A stretch of 64,000 bases of DNA from Candidatus Bathyarchaeota archaeon (lineage in GTDB: Archaea > Thermoproteota > Bathyarchaeia > TCS64): positions 262,236-326,235 of the forward strand of contig CP070784.1 of assembly GCA_020346605.1 (NCBI GenBank). The letters run 5' to 3'. The position numbers were made by a program, and so were the translations under genes. The notes under the pieces are model-generated. The model worked only from the letters and a program-made list of their open reading frames with translations. It was not told where the DNA came from and did no database searches. Of this stretch, positions 27,097 through 35,997 are shown piece by piece. How positions within the stretch are numbered: position 1 is the stretch's first letter; every line of letters starts with the position of its first letter.

Positions 27097-27122
27097 AATA
27101 ATCCGTCATACCTCCCCGGGGC

Positions 27123-28253
27123 CTATTTGATCAGGTACTCCTCGAGGCGGTCCTTCGCCTTCTCCCTCTTCCTCTGGAAGTCGACGAGGAAGCTGCTGAC
27201 TACCTTCCCGAGCCTGGCCTTGCAGTCGCCGCAGACCATGGCACCGGACCGGCATTCGTTCTCCAGCTCCACGAGCTTGGCGTCGTCCTCCTCTAAGAGG
27301 AAGAAGTAGTAGGCGTAGATGCTGCAGACCTCCGGGTTGCCCCCCTTCTCCCTCTGCTCCCTGACGGTGGGCTGGCCGCCTGTGAACGCCCCCATGATCT
27401 TCTCCTCCGCCAGCTCTGGCGGGTCGATGGTGAAGATCGCGGTCTCGGGCTGCGAGGCGGACATCTTCCCGCCCTTGCCCAGCCCCGGTAGGAACTTGGC
27501 GTGCATCTGCGCCGGCTTGTAGTAGCCCAGCCTCTCTGCGACGTCCCTGGTCATCCTCCAGTATGGATCCTGGTCGATGGCGGCGGGGATCAGCACGGCG
27601 ACCTTCCTGCCCTCGCGCGCGGACTGGATGAAGCAGGGCACCGCCTGGATCGCTGGGTAGAAGATGATGCCTATGTTGTCGCTGTCGTTGAGGCCGAACA
27701 CCGCCTTTATCGTGGAGTAGGTGACCTTCTTCGCCACCTCGAGGCCGATGCGATAGAGGTGGTCGATGTTGTCGGTGTCGGAGATGATGTGGGTCTTCTC
27801 CGCGTCGAGTCCCACGGCGATAAGGTCGAGGGCGTTGTCGTAGGTGTAGCCGATGGTTTCGTCCAGGGTAAGGTGGTCGTGGAGCAGGAACTTCTCGTCG
27901 TCGGTCATCTGGAAGTAGAGGTCGGCGTCGTAGACGTCCTGCAGGTGCTTGGTGAAGAACCAGGGCAGCAGGTGGCCGAGGTGGACGGGTCCTGAGGGGC
28001 CGCGGCCGGTGTAGAGGCCGACGGGCTCCCCCCTGTCGTATGTGTCGAGCCACCAGTCTATGTCTCTGTGGCTGAAGAAGACCCTCCTCCTGAGCTGCGT
28101 GTGCAGGAAACCGGCTTTCTTCTCCATCCTGTCAAGTATGTCCTGGGTCACATGCTTGGTGCCGAACTGCTCGACGAGCTTGTTGTAGTCGATCTCGCCG
28201 GAGACCTTCCAGGCGGTTACGACCATCTCTTCTTTCTCTTTTTTCTCACCCAT
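27123..28253 (-). CDS. trpS: Tryptophanyl-tRNA synthetase, first paralogue
   Basis: 376 residues. The HIGH-equivalent GPSGPVHLGHL and the KMSKS-equivalent GGKMSASQPETAIFTID are intact, and KAVFGLNDSDNIGI and PAIQAVPCF match archaeal TrpRS. The start is the ATG at 28253 (MGEKKEKEEMVV), with AGAGGTG about 8 bases upstream; the frame stays open upstream but without family similarity. The KMSAS form is the commoner one in archaeal and eukaryotic TrpRS, so I take this as the housekeeping copy (inference). The second TrpRS gene follows at once. Confidence 0.92.
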   Translation of the reverse strand: MGEKKEKEEMVVTAWKVSGEIDYNKLVEQFGTKHVTQDILDRMEKKAGFLHTQLRRRVFFSHRDIDWWLDTYDRGEPVGLYTGRGPSGPVHLGHLLPWFFTKHLQDVYDADLYFQMTDDEKFLLHDHLTLDETIGYTYDNALDLIAVGLDAEKTHIISDTDNIDHLYRIGLEVAKKVTYSTIKAVFGLNDSDNIGIIFYPAIQAVPCFIQSAREGRKVAVLIPAAIDQDPYWRMTRDVAERLGYYKPAQMHAKFLPGLGKGGKMSASQPETAIFTIDPPELAEEKIMGAFTGGQPTVREQREKGGNPEVCSIYAYYFFLLEEDDAKLVELENECRSGAMVCGDCKARLGKVVSSFLVDFQRKREKAKDRLEEYLIK

Positions 28254-28483
28254 ATAGATACACCTCTGAAGGTGGTGCTGGCGTGTCCATCGCGCCCACG
28301 ATACGGAGACAAGTGCGGCTCTGTAGGGCACAACAACTGTGGTCAGAACTAGGGGCTGCGGGCTCTGTCAGTGGGACTCTGCCCAGTCCGAGTGATACAC
28401 ACTCATGCCTCCTAGGCGCACTGATTATTCGGGAACAGGTTTTAAAAAGATTACCTATCAGGGCTCTGTGGTTCCGGTGCTCT

Positions 28484-29041
28484 TCAGGCGATCTCCTTGA
28501 CCATCAAAACGACGTCGATGTACTCCCCGTTCTTGACGGCGCCCTTTGGGAGACACCCCAACTCGCGGTATCCCACCTTCCCGTAGACGTGGCGGGCCCT
28601 CTCGTTGGTGGCGTAGACGTCCAGGGTCATGATCTCCAGGCCGAGGCGCACGGCCTGGGACTCAGCCTCCTTCATCATCTCCGTTCCGATCCCCACCTCA
28701 CGGAAGCCATCCAGTATGGCGATGCCGAGGACTCCCACGTGGCTCGATCTTCCACTCTTGGGGTTAACCTCGACGTGGCCTATGAACCTGCCGTCCACGT
28801 CGGCGACTACCGATACCATCTTGTCTCTTTCGAGCCGGGATAGCAGGCTGGCCACCCAGTCTATTTCGTCATCCCGGTTTACTTTGTCGATGGCCGTGAT
28901 CTCGGCGCCCTCGTCAACTAGAGAGTTTATGAAGAACAGCATGTCGTCCAGGTCGGACCACTTGGGCGCCCTGAGCACGACCTCCCTGCCGTCCTTCGCA
29001 GTGAAGCTCCTTATGTAAGTGCCCTCCTTCAAGGGTCTCAC
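28484..29041 (-). CDS. GNAT family N-acetyltransferase
   Basis: 185 residues. The acetyl-CoA binding loop is GFREVGIGTEMMKEAESQAV, followed by LDVYATNERARHVYGKVGYRELG. These are typical of the RimI/PhnO-like GNAT groups. The substrate is unknown. It is a monocistronic-looking gene. About 230 bases separate it from the trpS start with no gene in between. Confidence 0.87.
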   Translation of the reverse strand: MRPLKEGTYIRSFTAKDGREVVLRAPKWSDLDDMLFFINSLVDEGAEITAIDKVNRDDEIDWVASLLSRLERDKMVSVVADVDGRFIGHVEVNPKSGRSSHVGVLGIAILDGFREVGIGTEMMKEAESQAVRLGLEIMTLDVYATNERARHVYGKVGYRELGCLPKGAVKNGEYIDVVLMVKEIA

Positions 29042-29115
29042 CTAGGATTTTACTCAATGTCAGCTATTTGAACGTAGCTGGCTGTTCTGTGTCGTAAAAT
29101 TTGACTTGGAGGTAT

Positions 29116-29589
29116 TCAGGATGTCCTCAGTATGTCGAGGAGAGCAGTTTCCAGGGTCTTGCCCTCTGGGGGGTTCTCTACTATCTCCCCTATCTTCTCC
29201 CCTTCGTTGTTTAGCACGGTGATCAGAGGTATCCTGACGACGTCGAACTCCTTCACCTCTTCCGGCGACGGCGGGATGTGCCATCTACTCTTGGGATCCT
29301 TGACGTCCCTCATGAGGTGCCCGAAGACGAGGACCTCTATGCCCGTTGCCTCCCTGATGACGTCGAGGACGGGGACGTTCCTGAAGCAGTCTGGGCACCA
29401 CTCCGCCGAGAAAACGATGATGACCGCTCTACTGGCGTGCTCCTTCAACTCGCTGAGGACGCCCTCGTCGGGGGAATACTCCTCCCTGCGCCTTGCGAAG
29501 GCTGAACTGGTGCCGGAGACGGAATCCAGGTAGCGGGAAACGGGTTCCGCTTTCTCCCTCAGCTTCTCCAGCTCGAAAGTTTGTACCAT
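29116..29589 (-). CDS. Thioredoxin-like protein
   Basis: 157 residues. The active-site motif is FSAEWCPDCFRNVPVL, a WCPDC variant of the thioredoxin CxxC, and the cis-Pro region is VRIPLITVLN. It belongs to the thioredoxin-like group often annotated as thioredoxin_9. There is no signal peptide, so it acts in the cytosol as a disulfide reductase or peroxide-linked thiol carrier. The WCPDC motif is also found in TRP14-type proteins. It is divergent from the PhoU-like regulator over about 200 AT-rich bases. Confidence 0.85.
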   Translation of the reverse strand: MVQTFELEKLREKAEPVSRYLDSVSGTSSAFARRREEYSPDEGVLSELKEHASRAVIIVFSAEWCPDCFRNVPVLDVIREATGIEVLVFGHLMRDVKDPKSRWHIPPSPEEVKEFDVVRIPLITVLNNEGEKIGEIVENPPEGKTLETALLDILRTS

Positions 29590-29743
29590 TTCAGCAGTCG
29601 AGTTAAGGGGATATCCGTCGCTTATATCTTGTTCTTTGACGGTGAGCGTTCCACGGGTTGTTCTAACTGTTATGGGGATAAGCCGTTGAATTTTGCCAAT
29701 TCCGAAGGGTTTTTTATAAATAGTTTGTCCCTGAAATATATAG

Positions 29744-29759
29744 ACTATAAAATTTATTT
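29744..29759 (+). promoter_or_regulatory. TATA-rich promoter of the PhoU-like gene
   Basis: The stretch contains CTATAAAA followed by TTTATTTA. Its position 33 to 48 bases before the ATG at 29792 gives a short leader. Confidence 0.5.
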
Positions 29760-29791
29760 ATCCGGACCAGGCGTTATGTATCGGAAGGGCG

Positions 29792-30844
29792 ATGAACTTG
29801 GAGTCTTTTAAGGAGGAGATGCGCAAGATCCAGCTGACGGGAGGGTCCACGTACATCGTCTCCCTCCCGAAGGATTGGGTCAAGCAGATGGGGCTCGAGC
29901 GTGGGAGCTTGGTGAGCATCACGAAGCTGGATGACCTCTCGCTCCGCCTGCAGCCGAAGGCCGCGGAGAAGGGGGACAGGCCCAAGAGGGCGATCATCGG
30001 TGTCTCGGATGCGGACACTCCGGCGAGCGTGGTACGGCGGGTGGTCTCAGCGTACCTTCTGGGCTACAACATTATCCAGATCAGGGCGCCTAAGAGTAGG
30101 ATGGACTCTGCGTACAGGTTTGCGGTGAAGGACTTCACCAGGAAGAAGCTGGTGGGGACGGAGATCCTGTCCGACCTTCCGCAGGAGCTGACGCTGCAGG
30201 TGCTGCTGAGCTACTCGGATCTCTCGGTGAAGGACGCGCTGCAGCGGATGGGGATCATCGCTGCTTCCATGCACAGGGAGGCCTTGGCGACCATCGGCGC
30301 GGACGACTCGCGGCTAGCGAGGGAGGTGATCTCCATGGACGACGAGGTGGACAGGTTCAGCTTCTATATCATCAGGCTGCTGAAGATCGCGGTCTCCGAC
30401 AGCGCGGTGTTGAGGGAGAGCGGGCTGAAGTCGCCGCGTGAGTGCCTGGGGTACAGGCTGATCACGAAGTCGGTGGAGAGGATGGCTGACCACGCGGTAA
30501 ACATCGCGACGAACAGCCTGGCGATGACGCTTTCGAACCTGAACGAGGAGCTGCTGGAGGAGCTTAGGGGGATGAGCGAGTCGGCGCTCCGTGTGTTCGA
30601 GGACTCGGTGGAGGCGCTGTTCGGAGGGGACTATGGGATGGCGGACACGGTGTTCGAGATGGCGGAGGGGACCAGGGAGATGGAGGCGGTGGCGATCCAG
30701 AAGATCATAAAGTTCGCCGCCCCCGGGGACGTGCCTGCGCTGAGGCTGATCGTGGAGAGCATCATTAGGACGGCGGAGTATGGTGCGGACATCGCCGAGG
30801 TGGTGCTGAATATGACGATCAGGGACGAGATCCGTGAGGAGTGA
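29792..30844 (+). CDS. AbrB-PhoU family phosphate uptake regulator
   Basis: 350 residues. The N-terminus is a SpoVT/AbrB-type swapped-hairpin domain (IQLTGGSTYIVSLPKDWVKQMGL), which binds DNA or mediates dimerisation. Two PhoU helical repeats follow, with SMDDEVDRFSFYIIRLLKIA and the matching E..R..EY..DIAE motif near the C-terminus (RTAEYGADIAEVVL). Archaeal proteins of this build are linked to phosphate transport control. No pst genes are in the window. tRNA-Pro follows 47 bases downstream. Confidence 0.9.
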   Translation: MNLESFKEEMRKIQLTGGSTYIVSLPKDWVKQMGLERGSLVSITKLDDLSLRLQPKAAEKGDRPKRAIIGVSDADTPASVVRRVVSAYLLGYNIIQIRAPKSRMDSAYRFAVKDFTRKKLVGTEILSDLPQELTLQVLLSYSDLSVKDALQRMGIIAASMHREALATIGADDSRLAREVISMDDEVDRFSFYIIRLLKIAVSDSAVLRESGLKSPRECLGYRLITKSVERMADHAVNIATNSLAMTLSNLNEELLEELRGMSESALRVFEDSVEALFGGDYGMADTVFEMAEGTREMEAVAIQKIIKFAAPGDVPALRLIVESIIRTAEYGADIAEVVLNMTIRDEIREE

Positions 30845-30891
30845 CCCAGAATCCTTTTTAGGCCAGAGTCCGCGGTGATATCTCTGTCCAC

Positions 30892-30967
30892 GGGGTCGTG
30901 GTCCAGCTTGGTCTAAGATTCGCGGCTCGGGTCCGCGAGATCCCCGGTTCGAATCCGGGCGACCCCA
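30892..30967 (+). tRNA. tRNA-Pro (anticodon CGG)
   Basis: A 76-base cloverleaf. The acceptor stem GGGGTCG pairs with CGACCCC, with discriminator A at 30967. The anticodon stem CGCGG/CCGCG encloses the loop CTCGGGT, so the anticodon is CGG (codon CCG). The T-arm is CCCGG-TTCGAAT-CCGGG. The D-stem is short, GTC with GAT. No intron is seen and CCA is not encoded. Confidence 0.95.
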
Positions 30968-31172
30968 CTTTTCGCGAATGCGGCTGGCATAGGATAAGCG
31001 TCTGTTGGCTGTGAACGATAGCTTATGAAAAGGTGTTTATTATTTCTGTGTTTCCTTATGCTGGTTTGGCATTGTATTAAAAGTATGAAGGCGTAATGGC
31101 GTGGTTAGAGGTTGTTCTCGGATTTAATTGAAACCCGGTTTTTAACTAATGGATTGTTTTTGATCTCTTGTG

Positions 31173-31595
31173 TTAGTGAGTTCTCCTGGTCACCACGGGG
31201 ATCTCGTTGAAGTCACTGTCGAAGCTGAATATCTCCTCCACTCCCATCTTCCTCATGACGAGGTACGCCAGCGTATCATTGAAGCCCAGCCCTAGGCGCT
31301 GAGACAGCGCCACCGCGGCTTTCACGTGATCCCCGGTGAGCGGATGGACCTTCAACGCGCTGAGACCCACAATCGCCTGGAGGATCGTAACAGCGAAGGG
31401 GTGGCTGACCCTTGCCTCAAGGATGTTCGCAACCTCAGATATATGCGCGGGGGTCGTCGCCACGGGCTCTCCGTCCTCGACCATCTGAAGTATCGACTGG
31501 GCTGCCCGCTTGATCTCCAGCTCGTGGCTCTGCAGCTTACGTCGAGGCTTAAGAATCGCGTAGATGAAGACGTTGCTGTCTATGAAGCAGGCTAC
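31173..31595 (-). pseudogene. PIN-domain (VapC-like) toxin lacking a recognisable start codon
   Basis: The frame encodes a complete PIN domain of about 140 residues: ACFIDSNVFIYAIL (first Asp), ISEVANILEAR (Glu), GFNDTLAYLVM (Asp) and IFSFDSDFNEIP (final Asp). All four metal-binding acidic residues are present. In frame, the sequence between the preceding TGA and the first domain residues offers only GTA where a GTG would be expected, at 31595. The gene overlaps the stop of the upstream antitoxin-like gene, the usual VapBC layout. The first internal start, at 31484, would remove the first catalytic Asp, so the toxin may be disabled, or the base call may be wrong. Confidence 0.7.
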
Positions 31596-31888
31596 CCCTC
31601 GTCACCTTTCAGCAGCTCTCGCTTTACCCGCTCCCAGTCGTCGAGGTCCGATTCCACATCCACAGGGACGGCGTCGAAGACTTTGCTGATCTTCAGAGTC
31701 TTGATGGGCTTGATGATAATCTCCTCTCCGTTCTGGATGACGGTGACCCTCCCCTCATGGTCCAGGTGTCGCCGCGCGCGCTCACCGAAGAGGACAAGGC
31801 CCTCCTCGCAGAGATGGAGGATCGTCGGTTTCTGCGTCTCTTGGCTTCTGTGGTTTCCAGGTATCTGCCCAAGTCTCTCCTTTTCCAC
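31592..31888 (-). CDS. Antitoxin-like protein (VapB/AbrB type)
   Basis: 98 residues. The middle section, LEEGLVLFGERARRHLDHEGRVTVI in outline, is followed by GEEIIIKPIKTLKISKVFDA and an acidic, helical tail DVESDLDDWERVKRELL. That tail pattern is typical of antitoxins whose C-terminus clamps a PIN toxin. Its stop codon overlaps the PIN frame directly downstream, supporting a toxin-antitoxin pair. The N-terminal 25 residues look unrelated to the family, so a downstream start is possible. Confidence 0.65.
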   Translation of the reverse strand: MEKERLGQIPGNHRSQETQKPTILHLCEEGLVLFGERARRHLDHEGRVTVIQNGEEIIIKPIKTLKISKVFDAVPVDVESDLDDWERVKRELLKGDEG

Positions 31889-31940
31889 CTATAATCGAGG
31901 AGTGCCCTTTGATTTCTAAACTTCCTAGCGCGAGTTATGA

Positions 31941-31950
31941 AAATTTAAAT
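31941..31950 (+). promoter_or_regulatory. TATA box of the 2-hydroxyacid dehydrogenase gene
   Basis: AAATTTAAAT is centred 25 bases before the ATG at 31971, which predicts a leaderless transcript. Confidence 0.6.
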
Positions 31951-31970
31951 AGACTTCTTGGATGTAATAA

Positions 31971-33008
31971 ATGCGAACTAAAATGAAGGTGCTATTTATA
32001 GGAGGCCGATGGGTCCGCCATCTAGAGCAGTCAGAGAAACTGAAGGAGCTTAAAAAATACGCCGAGATCGAAATAACCGCTGAAACCGACCAGGAAGCGC
32101 TGGCGGAAAAAGCCAAGGACGTTGATGTAATCAGTACAGGCGCGCCAGTTACAGCCACAATCATAGAAGCGGCGGAGAAGCTGATTCTAATACAGACCAC
32201 GACTGTAGGATACAACCGAATAGACTTGGCATCCGTTATAGAGAACGGGATAACCATCTGCAACGTCGCCGAAGCAAACGCAAACAGCGTCGCAGAACTC
32301 GTCTTCGGCCTGATCATAAGTGTGGCCCGACGCATCTCTGCACACGACCACCACATGAAATCGGGGAATTGGGGGCGCGTTGACTACGAGAGACAGGTCC
32401 AGATCCGCCACAAAACTCTGGGCATCGTTGGGCTAGGAGCAATAGGGAGTCGGGTCGCTCAGATAGGCAAAAATGCATTCGACATGGAGATCCTGGCCTG
32501 TGATCCTTACATTATACACGAGAGGGCCGACCAGTTCGGTGGCAAGCTGGTGGATCTGCACACGCTAATGACGGAATCAGATGTGGTCACTGTTCACGTA
32601 CCACTCAACGAAGAGACCAAGCAGATGATCGATATGGAGGAGCTGAAACTTCTCAAGCCATCGGCGATATTCATCAACACCTCGAGGGGTCCTGTCGTAA
32701 ACGAAGAGGCCCTGATAACGATCCTCAAGGAAAAGAGAATCAGCGGGGCCGGATTGGATGTGTTCGAGAACGAGCCTCTGCCCAAAGACAGCCCCCTCAG
32801 AGCCCTGGACAACGTCGTGTTGGTCCCCCATATAGGATCAGCCTTTGACGCCTCAAAGCGTATGGTCGAGGTCGCGATGGAGAATGTGCTCCGGGTAGCG
32901 AAGGGCTTGGAACCATTTAGGATTAAGACGCCGGAGACCTACTACACCAGCCCCAGATGGAAAAAGTGGTTATCATCTCGCGCGAAGGAATTAAGTGCAC
33001 ACTCCTGA
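31971..33008 (+). CDS. D-isomer-specific 2-hydroxyacid dehydrogenase (SerA/glyoxylate reductase type)
   Basis: 345 residues. The NAD motif is GIVGLGAIGSRVAQ. Catalytic residues lie in INTSRGPVVNE (Arg), GLDVFENEPL (Glu) and VPHIGSA (His). It interconverts a 2-hydroxy acid and a 2-oxo acid with NAD(H). The start is at ATG 31971, matched by a TATA box 25 bases upstream; ATG 31983 is an alternative. There is no ACT domain, so it is not the classic regulated SerA. It lies next to the aldehyde oxidoreductase/TPP block, which suggests a shared catabolic role. Slightly lower GC than the genes to its left. Confidence 0.9.
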   Translation: MRTKMKVLFIGGRWVRHLEQSEKLKELKKYAEIEITAETDQEALAEKAKDVDVISTGAPVTATIIEAAEKLILIQTTTVGYNRIDLASVIENGITICNVAEANANSVAELVFGLIISVARRISAHDHHMKSGNWGRVDYERQVQIRHKTLGIVGLGAIGSRVAQIGKNAFDMEILACDPYIIHERADQFGGKLVDLHTLMTESDVVTVHVPLNEETKQMIDMEELKLLKPSAIFINTSRGPVVNEEALITILKEKRISGAGLDVFENEPLPKDSPLRALDNVVLVPHIGSAFDASKRMVEVAMENVLRVAKGLEPFRIKTPETYYTSPRWKKWLSSRAKELSAHS

Positions 33009-33209
33009 CGGAACTCGGAACCCATCACTCTTTTCCAACAACCCATAATCTTCCTTTCCGCGCCCGCGAGGAACGGAAACGCGTTCAATGACTTAATGAA
33101 TTTTTCCGGCTTTATACAGTCCTCTCTTGGATGATTACAAACATCTAATCGTTGTACCTGAAAATCGGGATTCAAGGTTCGTAGACTAATTTAAAAGAAA
33201 AGAGGGGTC

Positions 33210-35066
33210 CTACTTTCTGAGTTGGGCTAGTGCGGCATCTACATCTTCTAGGCCAAGATTCTTGAGCTCCTCTGATGTGGGGATACCTCTGTCATCCCAG
33301 CCGAAATTGGCATACGCTGCCTTCCTCTGATCCATCAACTCGTCCCTGTCAGGCGCACGGCCCTTGAAGGGTCCACTGGGCAGAGGCTCGTACCACCTAT
33401 CTGGATTGTCATCGTCCTTCACCGGATCCCAGACAACATCGGGACCACCAAGTAGCAGGAGCGCCCTCTGGATTTGGATGATTCGTCTTCCGTTGACGTT
33501 TATCCACTCCTCCTGGGATATGTCCCATCCGGTAATGGCCTTCAGATATCTCCAGTTCAGGTTTTCGACACCCCGGATCTGGCCCATGGTGCATATGACC
33601 AGCGTGTCCCCTATGGTGCTCCCTGCCTCACTGAGCGGTGGTCTCGGCCTCGATGTGTGATCCCCACCAGAGACGGAAAGGGCGTAGCCCAGGTAGGGGC
33701 CATGTTCCCCCGTCCTTATACCGTGGGCGCCAACCTCTATTCCCTTGAAGTGGATAGCATACTTCATCACGTCGACACCCTTCATCTCAGAGATTGCCTT
33801 AGCCGCCCGGTAAGTTCCCTCAGCCAGTACGTCGCCTATCGCCCGTCTCTCGGCAATGAGCGTGGCAAGGTCACCCATCGCCTTTGCGTCCCCCCAAACC
33901 GGTTCAATGCCATCAAAATCCTCCTTTGTAAGGATGCCTCTCTGATAGAGCTCCGCAGCGAAGGCCATGGTGTTGGGGCCATTGATGCCGGAATGGCCGA
34001 GTTCGTCGATCACAGTTGCGACGTATATCACACCATCTGGGTCGTAGATGCCTAGGTTCGGCCCACAATATGCCCCCAATTCATAATCCGGGTTGTCTGT
34101 TATTGCTCCTTTCAGAGGACCCGTCTTAACGCAGGCAAGCTTCATGCAAGCCCTCGTGCATCCGAAGTCGCTCCAGTGTCTCTTCACCCAGTTCCTGGTC
34201 TCCAAATTTACGACGCCGATGCTCTTCTCATCATGCCACTCCTCCTGCCAGTTCCTCACGGGCTCAGCCGAAGCTTCGGCGCCAGTTGAGTAAGCTCCTG
34301 CACCGGTTCCCCACAGGTTCCTCTGCTTGTTGGCGAAAGCAGAATCGTAACCTAGCTCCATGAGCGCGGCCAGCTCCTTCGGATCAGCGACCTCTGGTAG
34401 AGGCCCCGTCCCTTTGGCAACTATGGCTTTAAGATTCTTAGAACCCATTACAGCGCCGTATCCACCAAATCCACAGGCATGTGACCACTTACCCATCACC
34501 GCCGCATTCCTTACCATGTTCTCGCCCGCTGGACCGATGTACAACAAACCAGGCTCCTTCCACAATCCGAAGCTTGCATCCCTTTCCGTTAGGAGGTCCC
34601 TGACATCCTTGTTTATGGCCTTGATGGTCTCCTTCCCCTGCAAGCCCCAGACGTTCTTAGCGTCCATGATCTCAATTTGATTGTCTGTTATCAGAAGGTA
34701 GACGGGTGAATCGGCTTTACCCTTGAGAATCACGCCGTCGAAGCCGGCGCACCTCATTTCGATGGGGAACTCGTGGCTACTCGTGGAGCCCACTGTGCCG
34801 TTAGAGAGAGGGGACTTTCCAGAGACGCATATCCTAACCCCGGTGTGATATCCCGTGAGGGGGCCAGTGAGGACTGTTAGAAGATTCTCCGGGCCCAAAG
34901 GGTCCACGCTCGCCCATTTACTCCCTAGTCTATCGAAGAGAATTTTCGCTGCCAGACCCCTCCCACCAATGTATTTCTTAAGAGTTTCCACATCAGGGTG
35001 TGAAGTTGAAACTTTGCCTTTGGTGAGGTCCACCTCAGCGATCTTGTCGTTATAACCAGGGATCAT
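33210..35066 (-). CDS. Tungsten-containing aldehyde:ferredoxin oxidoreductase (AOR family)
   Basis: 618 residues. The start (YNDKIAEVDLTKGKVS) and IGGRGLAAKILFDRL are the AOR N-terminal domain that binds the tungstopterin. [4Fe-4S] ligands are in GCTRACMKLAC and a later Cys in TLVICTMGQ. The FGGYGAVMGSKNLKAIVAKG block is characteristic. The enzyme would oxidise an aldehyde to the acid and reduce ferredoxin. Its ATG overlaps the stop of the upstream ferredoxin-like gene by 4 bases, so they form a unit. A MoaD/ThiS gene for pterin cofactor synthesis lies just beyond the ferredoxin. A T-rich tract follows the stop. Confidence 0.92.
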   Translation of the reverse strand: MIPGYNDKIAEVDLTKGKVSTSHPDVETLKKYIGGRGLAAKILFDRLGSKWASVDPLGPENLLTVLTGPLTGYHTGVRICVSGKSPLSNGTVGSTSSHEFPIEMRCAGFDGVILKGKADSPVYLLITDNQIEIMDAKNVWGLQGKETIKAINKDVRDLLTERDASFGLWKEPGLLYIGPAGENMVRNAAVMGKWSHACGFGGYGAVMGSKNLKAIVAKGTGPLPEVADPKELAALMELGYDSAFANKQRNLWGTGAGAYSTGAEASAEPVRNWQEEWHDEKSIGVVNLETRNWVKRHWSDFGCTRACMKLACVKTGPLKGAITDNPDYELGAYCGPNLGIYDPDGVIYVATVIDELGHSGINGPNTMAFAAELYQRGILTKEDFDGIEPVWGDAKAMGDLATLIAERRAIGDVLAEGTYRAAKAISEMKGVDVMKYAIHFKGIEVGAHGIRTGEHGPYLGYALSVSGGDHTSRPRPPLSEAGSTIGDTLVICTMGQIRGVENLNWRYLKAITGWDISQEEWINVNGRRIIQIQRALLLLGGPDVVWDPVKDDDNPDRWYEPLPSGPFKGRAPDRDELMDQRKAAYANFGWDDRGIPTSEELKNLGLEDVDAALAQLRK

Positions 35067-35602
35067 TCGAATAATTCCTCCCCTTTCTCACCGTAGAGGT
35101 TAATTACGAGATTTTTTGTGATTACCTCCGGTTTAATGGCGTACAGATCATAGTTTATAGAGGTCGTTCGGGTTCCTCTAAACAGTGCTCCGTAACCAGC
35201 CCGCTCACAGATCTTAGCGCACTCGGGGTCTCCACCGCAGAGGTCGCAGATGAGGGCGTGCCTCTTCTCGGGATGGAGGTGGGGCACCTGGCCGGGGCAT
35301 GCCTTAATGCAGGCCCCGCACGAGGTGCACTTCTCCTCGTCGACGATGACGGCGCCTGTATCGTCGTTCACCGAGAGTGCGTCGGCGGGGCAACTCGAGA
35401 CGCAGGGGTACTCGCTGCATTGAGCGCAGAGGTGGGGAACCTCGGCGCCGGGCACGAGCATGAATACCCTTATCCTGGAGGCCTCGGGCCAGATTCGACC
35501 CTCGTGCTTCATTGTGCAGGCGACCTCGCATAGCCTGCAGCCGCTACATCTGATGTAGTCCCTCACGACCCAGGGTTTCGTTACTCTAATAGGTCTGCTC
35601 AT
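35063..35602 (-). CDS. Four-cluster [4Fe-4S] ferredoxin subunit (HycB/DmsB type)
   Basis: 179 residues with four cysteine groups: CSGCRLCEVAC, CAQCSEYPCVSSCP, CTSCGACIKACP and CDLCGGDPECAKIC. This is the polyferredoxin pattern of the electron-transfer subunits of molybdo/tungsto-enzymes. It is encoded directly upstream of the AOR gene with a 4-base overlap, so it is very probably the electron acceptor or relay of that enzyme. It has no signal peptide, consistent with a cytosolic AOR. The C-terminal 40 residues are unique. Confidence 0.92.
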   Translation of the reverse strand: MSRPIRVTKPWVVRDYIRCSGCRLCEVACTMKHEGRIWPEASRIRVFMLVPGAEVPHLCAQCSEYPCVSSCPADALSVNDDTGAVIVDEEKCTSCGACIKACPGQVPHLHPEKRHALICDLCGGDPECAKICERAGYGALFRGTRTTSINYDLYAIKPEVITKNLVINLYGEKGEELFE

Positions 35603-35754
35603 ACAGAATAAACCTCCTACCTTGCATCTCTCTGTTTAAATAAATTATTTTCTATGTGTTGTGATAGGTAATGTCTAATAATCGGAGGGATGAGTTTACC
35701 CGTTAGATCAAATCAACGGGAGTCCAGCAACTGAGTTACAAGGAGTTAGTGGCC

Positions 35755-35997
35755 ATGATCACGGTGGAGGTCAAGCTGTACGCGTCGTTGAGGAGCTATT
35801 TTCCCAAGGGAAAACGAGACGAAGCCTTGGCTATAAGCTTGAGTGATGACGTATCCCTGGAGCAGCTTTATGCGTACCTCAACATTCCATTAGAGGAGGT
35901 TGTGGTGGCCCTCGTAAACGGCCTTGCTAGGGCTGATAATTATGTGCTGCAGAACTCGGATAAAATCGACGTCTTCCCTTCGATAGCCGGAGGTTAG
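35755..35997 (+). CDS. MoaD/ThiS family sulfur-carrier protein
   Basis: 80 residues, a beta-grasp fold ending in the required Gly-Gly (FPSIAGG). Sequence features such as VKLYASLRSYFPKG and SLEQLYAYLNIP match the MoaD/tungsten-cofactor group more than ThiS. The C-terminal glycine would be adenylated and thiocarboxylated to donate sulfur to molybdopterin. I use the ATG at 35755, with AGGAG 9 bases upstream (a GTG at 35749 is too close to it). Its position beside the AOR-ferredoxin pair, divergently transcribed, fits a tungstopterin role. Confidence 0.85.
   Translation: MITVEVKLYASLRSYFPKGKRDEALAISLSDDVSLEQLYAYLNIPLEEVVVALVNGLARADNYVLQNSDKIDVFPSIAGG

Noticed and set aside
28254-28483. Possible structured RNA in the spacer upstream of trpS
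   Set aside because: Some C/D-box-like words occur (TGAT, CTGA) but no convincing pairing or box spacing could be drawn by eye.
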